A stretch of DNA of 64,000 nucleotides from Terriglobia bacterium (GCA_020073525.1 JAIQFA010000012.1:1-64000), one strand, 5' to 3'. Numbered from the stretch's first letter, positions 46,317 through 55,334 are shown. Made by a program: numbers and translations. Notes: generated by a model from the letters alone, not told the origin.

Positions 46317-47775
46317 GGAAACGGGATTTCTGGAATACGAGCGCGAGCTTGCTCCGCGACGTCCGGTGACGCAGCGGGTGAACGATTGGTTCGAGATCTA
46401 TCTCGATTTTCCCGAGCCCAAACTGCGTACCCAGGGCGCGCGCTGCATGGATTGTGGAGTGCCCTTCTGCCAGACGGGATGTCCGGTCAACAACCTGATT
46501 CCCGATTGGAACGATCTGGTCTATCACGGGCACTGGAAAGAAGCGGTGCGCCAACTGCACGCGACCAACAACTTCCCGGAATTCACCGGGCGGATTTGTC
46601 CCGCGCCCTGCGAGGCGTCGTGCGTGCTGGGGATCAATCAGCCCCCAGTCACCATCAAGCAAATCGAGAAGAACATCATCGAACGCGGGTTTCACGAAGG
46701 CTGGATTCATCCCGAGCCGCCGAAAATCCGTACCGGAAAGAAGGTGGCGATTGTCGGCTCGGGCCCGGCGGGATTGGCGGCGGCGCAGCAACTGTGCCGC
46801 GCCGGACACTCCGTAGTGGTCTACGAAAAAGCGGATCGCATCGGCGGCCTTCTGCGCTATGGCATCCCAGAGTTCAAACTCGAGAAAGAAATCATCGATC
46901 GCCGCCTGGAACAGATGTCGGCCGAGGGTGTGAAATTCGTGACCGGCGCGGAGGTGGGCAAGAACGTTTCAGTCGAAGACTTGCGCGGCGAGTTCGACGC
47001 CATCGTCCTAGCAGGCGGAGCGGAGCACCCGCGCGATCTGAACGTCCCCGGACGCGAGTTGAAAGGAATCCATTACGCGATGGAGTTCCTGCCGCAGCAG
47101 AACCGCCGTTGTCTAGGCGATGCCATCGAACCCGAAACGGAAATTCTGGCGACTGGCAAGCGCGTGGTCATTATCGGAGGCGGCGATACCGGCGCGGATT
47201 GTCTGGGCACCTGCCATCGCCAAAAACCGCTCTCTGCGCACCAATTCGAAATCATGCCGAAGCCTCCCGAGGAGCGCTCGCCGCTCACGCCCTGGCCCCT
47301 CTGGCCCATGCAACTGCGCAGCGAAGGCGCTCACGAAGAAGGTGGCGTGCGCGACTGGAGCATCGCAACCACCAAATTTACGAGCACGCCTGACGGCCGC
47401 GTTCAGCAATTGCACGCCGTGCGCGTCGGTCCCGCCCCCAAGTTCGAACCGATTTCCGGCACCGAATTTGTGATGGAAGCGGATCTCGTGCTGATCGCAA
47501 TGGGCTTTGTAGGACCGGTTCGCAACGGAATGATCGAACAGTTGGGAGTAAGACTCGATCCGCGCGGCAACGTGGCCACCGACCAGAACCACATGTCATC
47601 GCTGCCAGGAGTTTTCGCCGCAGGCGACATGCGGCGGGGCCAGTCGTTAATAGTGTGGGCAATCGCCGAAGGCCGAAAGACCGCCGCCAGCGTGGATGCG
47701 TACTTGAAGGAAGAGGCAGTCCGGATTGCACCGGGCGAGATGCGCAGTGAAGCTCCTCTCCGAACCGCTCCATGA
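46309..47775 (+). CDS. gltD: Glutamate synthase small subunit
   Basis: 488 residues, starting inside the gltB 3' end (8-base overlap, translational coupling). N-terminal iron-sulfur cysteines ('CMDCGVPFCQTGCPVNN', 'CPAPCEASCVLGI') are followed by the FAD-binding 'VAIVGSGPAGLAAAQQLCRA' and NADPH-binding 'VVIIGGGDTGADCLGTCHR' motifs, and 'GVFAAGDMRRGQSLIVWAI' at the end. It passes electrons from NADPH to GltB. The 303-base spacer after it holds only the CRP/FNR-type palindrome and the next gene's leader. Confidence 0.97.
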   Translation: MGKETGFLEYERELAPRRPVTQRVNDWFEIYLDFPEPKLRTQGARCMDCGVPFCQTGCPVNNLIPDWNDLVYHGHWKEAVRQLHATNNFPEFTGRICPAPCEASCVLGINQPPVTIKQIEKNIIERGFHEGWIHPEPPKIRTGKKVAIVGSGPAGLAAAQQLCRAGHSVVVYEKADRIGGLLRYGIPEFKLEKEIIDRRLEQMSAEGVKFVTGAEVGKNVSVEDLRGEFDAIVLAGGAEHPRDLNVPGRELKGIHYAMEFLPQQNRRCLGDAIEPETEILATGKRVVIIGGGDTGADCLGTCHRQKPLSAHQFEIMPKPPEERSPLTPWPLWPMQLRSEGAHEEGGVRDWSIATTKFTSTPDGRVQQLHAVRVGPAPKFEPISGTEFVMEADLVLIAMGFVGPVRNGMIEQLGVRLDPRGNVATDQNHMSSLPGVFAAGDMRRGQSLIVWAIAEGRKTAASVDAYLKEEAVRIAPGEMRSEAPLRTAP

Positions 47776-47892
47776 ACCGTCGCTGTACCTTTCTTGACGT
47801 TCGCCGCACAGTCATTCGTCCAGCATTGGACGAGTTTGGCCCAAGGATCGTGACGGCAGCGGCGGCGATCCGAACCCGCTGCTCCATCCCAG

Positions 47893-47908
47893 TGTGATTG
47901 GGGTCACA
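47893..47908. promoter_or_regulatory. Consensus CRP/FNR-type site upstream of the protease-enolase fusion
   Basis: TGTGATTGGGGTCACA is TGTGA-N6-TCACA, the full consensus of CRP-like regulators. It lies 171-186 bases upstream of the ATG at 48079. No CRP-type regulator is encoded in the window. Confidence 0.5.
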
Positions 47909-48078
47909 GACCGACAGCCACCGACGATAGAGAATCGAGTGGGAATTCACATTCATTCCGAGTTGATTTCGGAAGTGGTTCTCGAATCAGAGTAGCGAGT
48001 TTGCAGACTGTGGACGGATCGCAGCGCTGTCGCCCGTTAGGTACTACTTCAGCCAACCTCATTTTACTGGAGCCCGCC

Positions 48079-50619
48079 ATGCTGAATTACTCCGGGCCGT
48101 TCAAAGACCCCGTCATTCATTCCACTCATCCACATTCCGGTAGTCGTCGGAATCAGCTTTTGGCAGGGATCGCTCGACCGTTTCGCAGACTGCCTGAGCG
48201 TGTTTTAGCATGGATCCCACAGTCGGGCGACAACGCGCGCCTGGATCGTGGCTGGATCATCGCTAACCACAAGCTCGTTTCCTTCCACGCCGCCTTCCTG
48301 ACCTCATTGCTAAGTATTCCCCTCCTCGTGACATCGAGATTCGATGTCATGCGGCAGATGTTTCTCAGTATTGAGGTCGTGATCTCTTGCCTGATGTGGT
48401 ATGTGGCATGGCATTCGAACATCGCCATCCACGAGATGGGGCACTATTTGACGGCGGTCAAAACCAACAATCTGAGACCGGAGTTCGCAGGTCCCGCTGA
48501 GCAAAAACTGAAACAAGGCTGGATTGGCAGGTGGCTCTGGTACCTCGAGATGTTCGTGAAGATTCCATACGGAGCCTTCCCCGGAGTGCACAAGGAGTCA
48601 GGGAGCTTCCACCCCGGCGTGAAGACGCAGAACCTGGCCGTGTCGGCGGCCGGGCCGCGAGCGAGCAAGGTGTTCGCTCAAATCGCGTTCTTGCCGGGAA
48701 TCGTTCTGATCCTGCTTGGCCTGTACGCTACGTTGCCGGGGGTGGTTTACGCGGGAAGACTCCTCTTCACGGTTGGGGTTGTCGCCCTCTTCGACTTCCT
48801 GCTTTCGGACGCGGGGAAATATAAGGCGTTCCGGGAAAGACAGCGAGAGGCGGCAGCTAGAACGGCGGAGGTCAGGGCCGCGGAACCGGCTCATGACCTA
48901 CAAGACGCGCGTCAAGGCAAGCCCTCTGAGCTCCGGCGCAAGCTCCGGCTGCACCGGCTCCAGGAGCTGGAACTGCCGGACGGAAAGATTGTGTTCGCCC
49001 CATGGGAGTTCAGGAACTCCATTCAGGGAGGGCGTCACACCGAGGAGATGGGCGGGAACTTGAGCTTCCAGGAATTGATGTTCCTGCCGCTTACCGCCAA
49101 AGATTACATTGAGGCCCAACGGGTCATCAATATGCTGCAAACCAGAGCGATCCAGATCATCCAGGACACGGAAGGTCTGAATTTCGTGGGCATCGGCCTA
49201 GAGGGGGGCATCGTGGCCTCCTACGCCAGGGAAAAATGCGACTCGCTCCCGGAAGAGAGGGCACTAAGAGTCGCCGTCCAGGCCATCGAGGAATGCGGCT
49301 TTGTTCCCGACCGAGATGTTTGCATCGCGCTCGATCCAGCCGCCAGCGAACTCAGCAATGCTTACCGGGAGAAGACTGGGGAGAAGGAGTCGGTAGGCCA
49401 GTATCTCTTCTGGAGAGCCGAGGATCCGAAGGTCATGTCCACCGATGAAATGGTCGAGATGTACCTTCGCTGGGTCCAGAAATTTCCCATCGTTTCGCTG
49501 GAAGATCCCTTCGCGGAAGATGACTACGAAGGATGGAAGAAACTCATGAAGGCCCTCGACCAGGAGATCCTCATCATCGGGGACGACCTGGTTACGACCA
49601 AGGATTCCACCATTCAAAGATGCGCCGAGCAAGGGCTCATCAATACTGCCTTGATCAAGGCCAACCAGATCGGCACGCTGAGTGAAACTCTGCTGGCAAC
49701 TCGCATTGCGAAGAAGTTGGGGCTCGCCATAGTGGTGTCTCACCGATCCAAATCGCCTAACGAGGTCATGGAAGCCGATATCAGTTTCGGGGTCGGCGCC
49801 CTGGGCCTGAAGTGTGGCGGCGGGGCGAACACGGAGAGGCTGGTTAAATACGGAAGAATCGTCGAACTGATGGAGATGGCGAAGAAGGGTACAAAGATCA
49901 CCCGGATACTTGATCCCGATCTGATCATCGCCGACATCTCCGCTCACGAGGAACCGACGAACGCGGGCATCCCGACGGTTGGAGTGGTGATCATGCTCGA
50001 CAACGGCATGAAATTCTCCGCTGCCACGCCCTTGGGCGTCTCGGCTGGTACGGATGAGGCTATCCACTTGGTCGACAGCATCATCGAGGCCAACCCGCTC
50101 ACGCGGAAATTCCCGAACTATTTCGTCTTCAAGGAGAAAGAAAAAACCTATCGCTTCGCTGCCAACCTAAAGGCCGATGCGATCACCCAAGAAAATCGCG
50201 AACTGGCCGACCTCTGGATGAGGGCAAAGCGGTACGGCGGCAAAGGCTGTCTGAACGCCGTGGCCAACGTAACCGAAGTGGTGGCTCCCCGTTTCCTGGG
50301 ACAGAGAATCTCGTCTCTGGGCTCGCTCGCCGACATCGACCGCGAGCTTCTGCTGCTCGAACTGGATCTGGCCGTCAAGCGGGGCAAGATCGCTCCCAAC
50401 GCCTCCCCGGAGGAGAAGATCCAGATCATGCAGAGAAAAGCGAATCTCGGCATGAATGCGGTACTTTCCCTATCGCTTGCGCTCGGGCGCCTGGTGGCCG
50501 CCAGGGATGGGAAGGAACTTCCCGATGTGCTTCGGGAGATGGAGTCGACCATTGACCGTGATTATCTGTACGGGATCAAGGCAGCGGTGGAGGTGCCAGA
50601 GGAGGTCCACGCCGATTAG
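48079..50619 (+). CDS. Membrane HEMGH metalloprotease fused to a circularly permuted enolase
   Basis: 846 residues from the ATG at 48079 (TGGAG upstream; an open TTG start at 48001 is less likely). Residues 60-255: four to five membrane helices with HEMGH (118-122) and, in a later helix, 'FDFLLSDAGKYK' (Asp 244), as in site-2-type zinc proteases. Residues 298-600: the enolase TIM barrel, keeping active-site His 320, Glu 332 ('FQELMFLP'), Glu 375 ('GLEGG'), Asp 419 ('ALDPAASE'), Glu 475 ('SLEDP'), Asp 502/503, Lys 527 ('LIKANQIGTL'), 'SHRS' 555-557 and Lys 578. Residues 615-825: the enolase N-terminal domain ('PTVGVVIMLDNG', 'PLGVSAGTDEA', 'RYGGKGCLNAVANVTEVVAP', 'LGMNAVLSLSLALGR'), here placed after the barrel. 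Enolase converts 2-phosphoglycerate to PEP. Function of the fusion unknown; activity looks possible for both parts. Confidence 0.9.
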   Translation: MLNYSGPFKDPVIHSTHPHSGSRRNQLLAGIARPFRRLPERVLAWIPQSGDNARLDRGWIIANHKLVSFHAAFLTSLLSIPLLVTSRFDVMRQMFLSIEVVISCLMWYVAWHSNIAIHEMGHYLTAVKTNNLRPEFAGPAEQKLKQGWIGRWLWYLEMFVKIPYGAFPGVHKESGSFHPGVKTQNLAVSAAGPRASKVFAQIAFLPGIVLILLGLYATLPGVVYAGRLLFTVGVVALFDFLLSDAGKYKAFRERQREAAARTAEVRAAEPAHDLQDARQGKPSELRRKLRLHRLQELELPDGKIVFAPWEFRNSIQGGRHTEEMGGNLSFQELMFLPLTAKDYIEAQRVINMLQTRAIQIIQDTEGLNFVGIGLEGGIVASYAREKCDSLPEERALRVAVQAIEECGFVPDRDVCIALDPAASELSNAYREKTGEKESVGQYLFWRAEDPKVMSTDEMVEMYLRWVQKFPIVSLEDPFAEDDYEGWKKLMKALDQEILIIGDDLVTTKDSTIQRCAEQGLINTALIKANQIGTLSETLLATRIAKKLGLAIVVSHRSKSPNEVMEADISFGVGALGLKCGGGANTERLVKYGRIVELMEMAKKGTKITRILDPDLIIADISAHEEPTNAGIPTVGVVIMLDNGMKFSAATPLGVSAGTDEAIHLVDSIIEANPLTRKFPNYFVFKEKEKTYRFAANLKADAITQENRELADLWMRAKRYGGKGCLNAVANVTEVVAPRFLGQRISSLGSLADIDRELLLLELDLAVKRGKIAPNASPEEKIQIMQRKANLGMNAVLSLSLALGRLVAARDGKELPDVLREMESTIDRDYLYGIKAAVEVPEEVHAD

Positions 50620-53288
50620 GCGTCGTCCGGACCGGGCAATGGGAGGTTTTCTTCCCGGCAGATCTTCTCGAGCTGGCCGACAGACCAGACCGCGTTGAAG
50701 TCATAGAACACGCGATATGGCTGTTGGAGAAGTTCGAGCACTATCTTGGACTGGGGATCGCTCCAGTCTGGGAGGGACTCTTTTGCCTCCTCCAGCTTAA
50801 CGCCGCTGAGTTTCAGTGTAATGAGCGGTTGCACGTTACCTGGGCGAAGCGATAACTGTTCGAGCCCGCCCTTGAGAATCTGCTTACGCGCCAGGAGGAC
50901 TTTCCTCTCGCCTACTTTGTGCAGGACCTGCATATATTTCTCGAAGAGAACCCATTCATTCACCAGCAGTCCAATCTCCGATGTGGTAAAGCACTTCCAG
51001 AAAGTGACAGGATATTGCAGGCATAAAAACCTCCCCAGCATGAAGGCTCCCGCCTCGTAACCAGAGGTACGCTCACGAAAGCATTTGGCCAGAGCTTGCT
51101 TGAAGAACCTGATCTTCCGGTCCAAGGAAAGCATCTCGAAAACATTGCTTTGACCGAGGTGGTCGCCAATGTCACTCTTCAGAACCTCTTCCGTGTACAG
51201 TGCTTCCCGTTCGTCGAACCAGCTGTTCACCAGTTGCCTGGCTTCTTTCGATTCTCCGCGAAATTCGAAGTTCACTAGCCGGGTGACTTCGCTCAGGGTG
51301 GAAATCTGATCGACCTCGAGACCTCGAGTCAATTGCTGGTAGTAGCGGTAGGCATAGGCAATCGACTCGAACGCTTTCTTCTCCTGCTCATCCATCTCGA
51401 CAGGCTCTCCCTTCATATAGCGCAAGAGCCTGCCAGGCTTGAACTTTGCCTTGCCTTCGTAAAGCGTTCGTCGCCTCGAGGAGACCGTGATCCAATCCCC
51501 CTCTTTGATTTCCCTCCCGAAGGAATTCACCAGGCGTCCATCAGGTTGTAATGTCACGCCGTTTTTCTCGAGGCTCAGTAGCGCGGGGATGCCGAGGCTC
51601 TGACATATCGTGACTACGTGCACAGCAGCCGAGGTCAGACTCAGGATTGCATCCATCTCGCGCATCACCACAGTGTCGGTGGGCAAGAAGGTCTTTTTAC
51701 ACAGACACACCATCTCCCCTTGGCTCTTCGCTCCCAAAGCGGCGTCGCCCGTGAAGTAGACGCGCGCCGACACTGCCGACCTGGGCAGAACCGCAATCCC
51801 TGAACAGAAGCTGTTGAGGAGACTGAAATCGTCCTGGTCGATGGTGTCGCTCGTCAACTGCTTGATGTGGTAGGGCCGAATGAGTTCGGTCACGCGCTGC
51901 CGTGATATGGTCCCCGACTTGTGCATGTCCACAATGGAGGTAATTGCAGCACGCCCCGCCATCCCTGTCTGATTCAGTTGCAAGAGCGCGAACAACTGAT
52001 ACCTTTCGGTAGCTTCGACTGCGAACTCGATGGTGACAGGAGACTCAAACTCCCTCTCAAGGTCGCCAAGGTGTGGAACAAAATGATGAACGGCAGGAAA
52101 CGTGTCCTTGATTGCTTCTCGATCCCCGAACGAAGTTGATTGGATCTCGGCTGTTCCCGTCATCATCTCTTCGCCGAAAATGTTGTGAGCGGTTTGTAGT
52201 TCTATACCGGAACCCGTTTGCGTATGGCGGCTGGAGATGACTCCGGCATAGGCATTTTCGTGCCGGACCGTGCAAATCATCTTCTGCAAGATGAGACTGG
52301 GATAATGTTCCGTGCCTCGACACAATGTGAGCACCAGGTCGAGGTTTTCTTCAAAGTGCTTGTAGGCCAGTCTCGCGAAAAAGCTGGCCTGCAAGAAGGC
52401 GTCTTCAATAAGCCGTCGGTCAGTTTTCCGGATGATCTCGGACAGCTGATCCACCAGTCGCTCGACCTCATCAGGACGCAAGTCAGATTTGACGGTCTTG
52501 AGAATCGCCACGTGCTCGTCATGGTGGAGCGCCTGACACAGGTTTCTGAGGTTGTTCAGAAACATTTTGCGCGCGGCCACTGAGCCATACATTCTCTCCA
52601 AGCTGGGCAACGTGCTCTCTGTCACGCCGACGTTGAGATAAGTGTCCATGACTCCAGGAATGTAGTGAGCCGTGGCGCAGCGAATTGCGAACACGAGAGG
52701 CCTTTTGCAGTCTCCCAGGTTCTGCATGGTGAGGATTTCGAGTTGCTTGAGGGCATCCGCGACGTGCTCCTCCAAATGCTGGGCACGCTCGGCATAAGCG
52801 TGAGAGGTGAGTACGACGAAGTCCGGGACGGGATAGCTGAGTTTGGTTAGCTGCAGGAGGACGAATGCCTTTTGACTTATGCTTTGTTCCGAGTGAGGCT
52901 CACAACTCGTAGAAGGAACGACAAACCTGCTTTCGGAGGGCCGAACTCGCTCCACTCCCAAACGTTGTTCTTGCGCCTCCGATGAAAGCTTCTTGGCAGC
53001 TTCCGTGTCACCTCGACGGGCATTCAGAACCAGCGCAAGGTGCGCTTTCGCTTTTTCAAAATCATCGTCACAAAGAGAAGGAATATCGACCTCGCTAACC
53101 GCGACGCTGCTGGTTTGGCCATCGTCGAGTTCGAAATCAACCACGGGCGGGGAGTATCCTGGGCTGTTCGGAACTGCGTTTTCTATCTTGCGAGAATGCA
53201 GTTCCATCCTGGACAGGAGGCTGCGCTGGTTAGCATAGTTGCCGCGAATCCTGAAGTCGCGAATTTCTATCCCTGTGACGGCTTCCAT
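50616..53288 (-). CDS. Pyruvate phosphate dikinase-like protein without the PEP/pyruvate TIM barrel
   Basis: 890 residues. After about 130 variable residues comes a PPDK-type ATP-grasp: 'PLVFAIRCATAHYIPGVMDT' (nucleotide-site Arg, PG.MDT), 'GSGIELQTAHNIFGEEMMTG', 'PVTIEFAVEATERYQLFALL'. Next is the swivelling phospho-His domain, where 'VHVVTICQSLGIPALLS' places His 557 nine residues before the conserved G.P, as in PPDK and PEP synthase, though the preceding Ser and following Arg are changed. 'GREIKEGDWITVSS' ends that domain. The C-terminal 250 residues are helical and do not resemble the PEP-binding barrel. It may phosphorylate another acceptor, as glucan dikinases or rifampin phosphotransferase do. 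Its stop overlaps the stop of the enolase fusion (tail to tail). Confidence 0.75.
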   Translation of the reverse strand: MEAVTGIEIRDFRIRGNYANQRSLLSRMELHSRKIENAVPNSPGYSPPVVDFELDDGQTSSVAVSEVDIPSLCDDDFEKAKAHLALVLNARRGDTEAAKKLSSEAQEQRLGVERVRPSESRFVVPSTSCEPHSEQSISQKAFVLLQLTKLSYPVPDFVVLTSHAYAERAQHLEEHVADALKQLEILTMQNLGDCKRPLVFAIRCATAHYIPGVMDTYLNVGVTESTLPSLERMYGSVAARKMFLNNLRNLCQALHHDEHVAILKTVKSDLRPDEVERLVDQLSEIIRKTDRRLIEDAFLQASFFARLAYKHFEENLDLVLTLCRGTEHYPSLILQKMICTVRHENAYAGVISSRHTQTGSGIELQTAHNIFGEEMMTGTAEIQSTSFGDREAIKDTFPAVHHFVPHLGDLEREFESPVTIEFAVEATERYQLFALLQLNQTGMAGRAAITSIVDMHKSGTISRQRVTELIRPYHIKQLTSDTIDQDDFSLLNSFCSGIAVLPRSAVSARVYFTGDAALGAKSQGEMVCLCKKTFLPTDTVVMREMDAILSLTSAAVHVVTICQSLGIPALLSLEKNGVTLQPDGRLVNSFGREIKEGDWITVSSRRRTLYEGKAKFKPGRLLRYMKGEPVEMDEQEKKAFESIAYAYRYYQQLTRGLEVDQISTLSEVTRLVNFEFRGESKEARQLVNSWFDEREALYTEEVLKSDIGDHLGQSNVFEMLSLDRKIRFFKQALAKCFRERTSGYEAGAFMLGRFLCLQYPVTFWKCFTTSEIGLLVNEWVLFEKYMQVLHKVGERKVLLARKQILKGGLEQLSLRPGNVQPLITLKLSGVKLEEAKESLPDWSDPQSKIVLELLQQPYRVFYDFNAVWSVGQLEKICREENLPLPGPDDA

Positions 53289-53330
53289 AGTGGCGTCATC
53301 CTCTCCGAACAGACCGATCTCGCAAGCGCC

Positions 53331-53816
53331 TTACCGTTTGTAACCGATATTGCGCAGCAGGTCGTGCCGCCAAGCGACGTCTGTCGGTCCCTCCACGCCT
53401 TTTGGCGCACTGCCGTCGATAACACCCAAAACCCCCTGACCCTGGGCGCTTTGGGCGACAATGATCTCGACTGGGTTGGCGGTCGCACAAAAAATCGCGC
53501 AAACCTCGGGCACATTCCGGATCGCGCTCAGTACGTTGATGGGATACGCGTTCTGGAGGACGAGCACAAACGTATGACCCGAACCGAGTGCTTGGGCGTT
53601 GCGTACGGCAATTTCCCGCAGCGCCTGGTCATTTCCTTCCGACCGCGTCAGGCATGCCCCGGAGCTTTCATTGAACGCCAACCCAAACTTGGCTTGCGGC
53701 ACGGTGGTGGCGACCGCTTCGTAAAGGTCTTCCACGGTCTTGATGAAGTGCGACTGGCCGACGATGATGTTGGCGTCGGCCGGAAAGTCCATACGAATCG
53801 ACTTCATTTCGAGCAT
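53331..53816 (-). CDS. Adenosine-specific kinase-like protein (PF04008 type)
   Basis: 161 residues, the normal length of the family. 'MDFPADANIIVGQSHFIKTV', 'AKFGLAFNESSGACLTRSEG' and 'GHTFVLVLQNAYPINVLSAI' match the compact 'adenosine-specific kinase' proteins first studied in Pyrobaculum, which bind adenosine and nucleotides. The 'ESSG..L.R..GND..L' segment is the conserved pocket. It would form AMP from adenosine, but activity is poorly documented. It lies 36 bases after the EF-P paralogue and 42 bases before the PPDK-like gene, so the three probably form an operon. Confidence 0.8.
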   Translation of the reverse strand: MLEMKSIRMDFPADANIIVGQSHFIKTVEDLYEAVATTVPQAKFGLAFNESSGACLTRSEGNDQALREIAVRNAQALGSGHTFVLVLQNAYPINVLSAIRNVPEVCAIFCATANPVEIIVAQSAQGQGVLGVIDGSAPKGVEGPTDVAWRHDLLRNIGYKR

Positions 53817-53852
53817 AGGTCCCCTCCGATTCGCGCTCGACTGAGCAAGGTG

Positions 53853-54434
53853 TTATGCGATACGTTTTCGGTCCGGGTGGGCGCGCTCCACGTACTGGCC
53901 GGTGCGCAGATTCACTCGCACGATTTCCCCGGGGGCAATGAAGAGCGGAACGCGGATCGCGAGACCATTGTCGAGTCTGGCTTCCTTCCAGGCGCTGTCT
54001 TGCTGGGAACGTGTAGCCGGCGCCGTGTCCGCAATCCTGGCCTCCATGATGTCAGGCAGGACGGCGCTGATGGGGACACCTTCGAAGAACTCCACCGGCA
54101 CTTCCATCCCGGATTGGAGAAACTGCTCTGCTGGCCCTAGAATCTCGCCGGATATTTCAATCTGTTCGTAGGTGTAGGGGTTCATAAACGTACAAGTGCT
54201 CCCCTGGCGAAACAGGAATTCCAGGAGTTGCCGTTCCACCTGCAACTCTTCCACTCGTTCCTGCGGGCGGAGATGCGGCTCCCATACGCGGCCGCTACGC
54301 ACATTACTCAGCTTGGCCTTGACGACACCGCCCAGCTTCGCCGCCCCGGCCCGGCTCTCCACTTCGAGAACTCTGTAAATCTCGCCCTCCATGCGGAGGA
54401 CCATTCCTGCCTTCAATTCGGACGCGACCAGCAT
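53853..54434 (-). CDS. Elongation factor P paralogue
   Basis: 193 residues from the ATG at 54434, chosen for its GGGAGGA site; the open frame runs to 54572. KOW-like domain I ('MLVASELKAGMVLRMEGEIY') followed by two OB domains ('FRQGSTCTFMNPYTYEQIEI', 'RVPLFIAPGEIVRVNLRTGQ') is the EF-P layout. The tip Lys that is modified in EF-P appears kept ('RAGAAKLGGVVKAKL'), but the surrounding PGKG-type loop is changed, so this is probably a specialised paralogue and not the housekeeping EF-P. A role in translating proline-rich stretches is only inferred. Confidence 0.82.
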   Translation of the reverse strand: MLVASELKAGMVLRMEGEIYRVLEVESRAGAAKLGGVVKAKLSNVRSGRVWEPHLRPQERVEELQVERQLLEFLFRQGSTCTFMNPYTYEQIEISGEILGPAEQFLQSGMEVPVEFFEGVPISAVLPDIMEARIADTAPATRSQQDSAWKEARLDNGLAIRVPLFIAPGEIVRVNLRTGQYVERAHPDRKRIA

Positions 54435-54552
54435 AGGAATCCTCCCACTAAACGACAGGCCCCACACTTTGGATGAATGTACGGAATGCCAGCGGATCGA
54501 GGGGCTTGGGCACCTCCTCTTGAGCGACCCGGCGGCCGCCGCAACACACCGA

Positions 54553-54729
54553 TCAATCTCGCGGTCGGCCAACCTCGGGTGCAGTTGATTGCACTCTTAA
54601 GCTAGCTCCACCGGTCTTCCCTGTCTGTGATTCACCGCACAACGCGCACACCGCCAAAGCTTCAGGGCTCTGGAGCCGCTCATCACCTGCAGTCCAGCGA
54701 TACGGTTCTTTCGGCGTGCCTGACGTCAT
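54553..54729 (-). CDS. Small protein translationally coupled to the membrane protein upstream
   Basis: 58 residues ('MTSGTPKEPYRWTAGDERLQ'...) whose ATG overlaps the preceding gene's TGA (ATGA, 54726-54729). It contains a CALC motif and is hydrophilic. No family recognised. Overlapping start and stop argue for a real gene, but it could be chance. Confidence 0.35.
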   Translation of the reverse strand: MTSGTPKEPYRWTAGDERLQSPEALAVCALCGESQTGKTGGASLRVQSTAPEVGRPRD

Positions 54730-55118
54730 GCGGACGTTGTGCCCGCCAGCCGTCGGCAAGCCGCGCGCACCAGCATCCACATCAAGTAGTAGAACAACGT
54801 CATAACGAGAACCGCGATTGCACGTGCCGCGATCGGCACTGGTTGTCCGAGAAACCGAGACGGTAAGTTGAGGACGAGAGCTGCCATTGATCCCGCAAAG
54901 AGTCCCAGAATCGCTCCCCAGAGCGGCAATCGTTTCGGCATCCATGCCGAGGGTGTCATCACCGCCCAGACTCCCCACGCGAGCGGCACGCAACACCAGA
55001 GAATGGGGACGGGATAGATCCTCTCGAAGGACAGACCTGGGATGACGCTCAGGACGATGGCGGCAATCGCAATAGCAATGGAAGCGATCGCAGTAGCGGC
55101 GGCAAATCGCTGAAACAT
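54726..55118 (-). CDS. Four-helix inner-membrane protein, function unknown
   Basis: 130 residues from the ATG at 55118, with GGGGAGG at a good distance. Four hydrophobic helices are visible ('ATAIASIAIAIAAIVLSVIP', 'PILWCCVPLAWGVWAVMTP', 'LWGAILGLFAGSMAALVLN', 'AIAVLVMTLFYYLMWMLVR'). No known domain. It is the first gene of the minus-strand run that continues to the EF-P paralogue about 290 bases on. Confidence 0.55.
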   Translation of the reverse strand: MFQRFAAATAIASIAIAIAAIVLSVIPGLSFERIYPVPILWCCVPLAWGVWAVMTPSAWMPKRLPLWGAILGLFAGSMAALVLNLPSRFLGQPVPIAARAIAVLVMTLFYYLMWMLVRAACRRLAGTTSA

Positions 55119-55334
55119 AGTCACCTCCCCGCTGACTATGTTCCTGCGTAGGCGAAAAGTCAGTGACGTCGGACACTATTTTGAGACTGCTCGAGATCGC
55201 AATCGGGTACATGCCTCCTTCGCCACGTTTCGCGGTTCGCGGCCCGTCATCACTGACTTTGTCTTCCTGAAGGAGTATGAATACACCGTCTTTGTTTCGC
55301 AACGCGACCACAACCACGCCAAAAGGAGGGGGGG

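Noticed and set aside
54553-55317. 255-codon minus-strand frame across the membrane-protein gene
   Set aside because: It overlaps the membrane protein in another frame with low-quality sequence; only its last 58 codons, with the ATGA overlap, are kept as a separate small gene.
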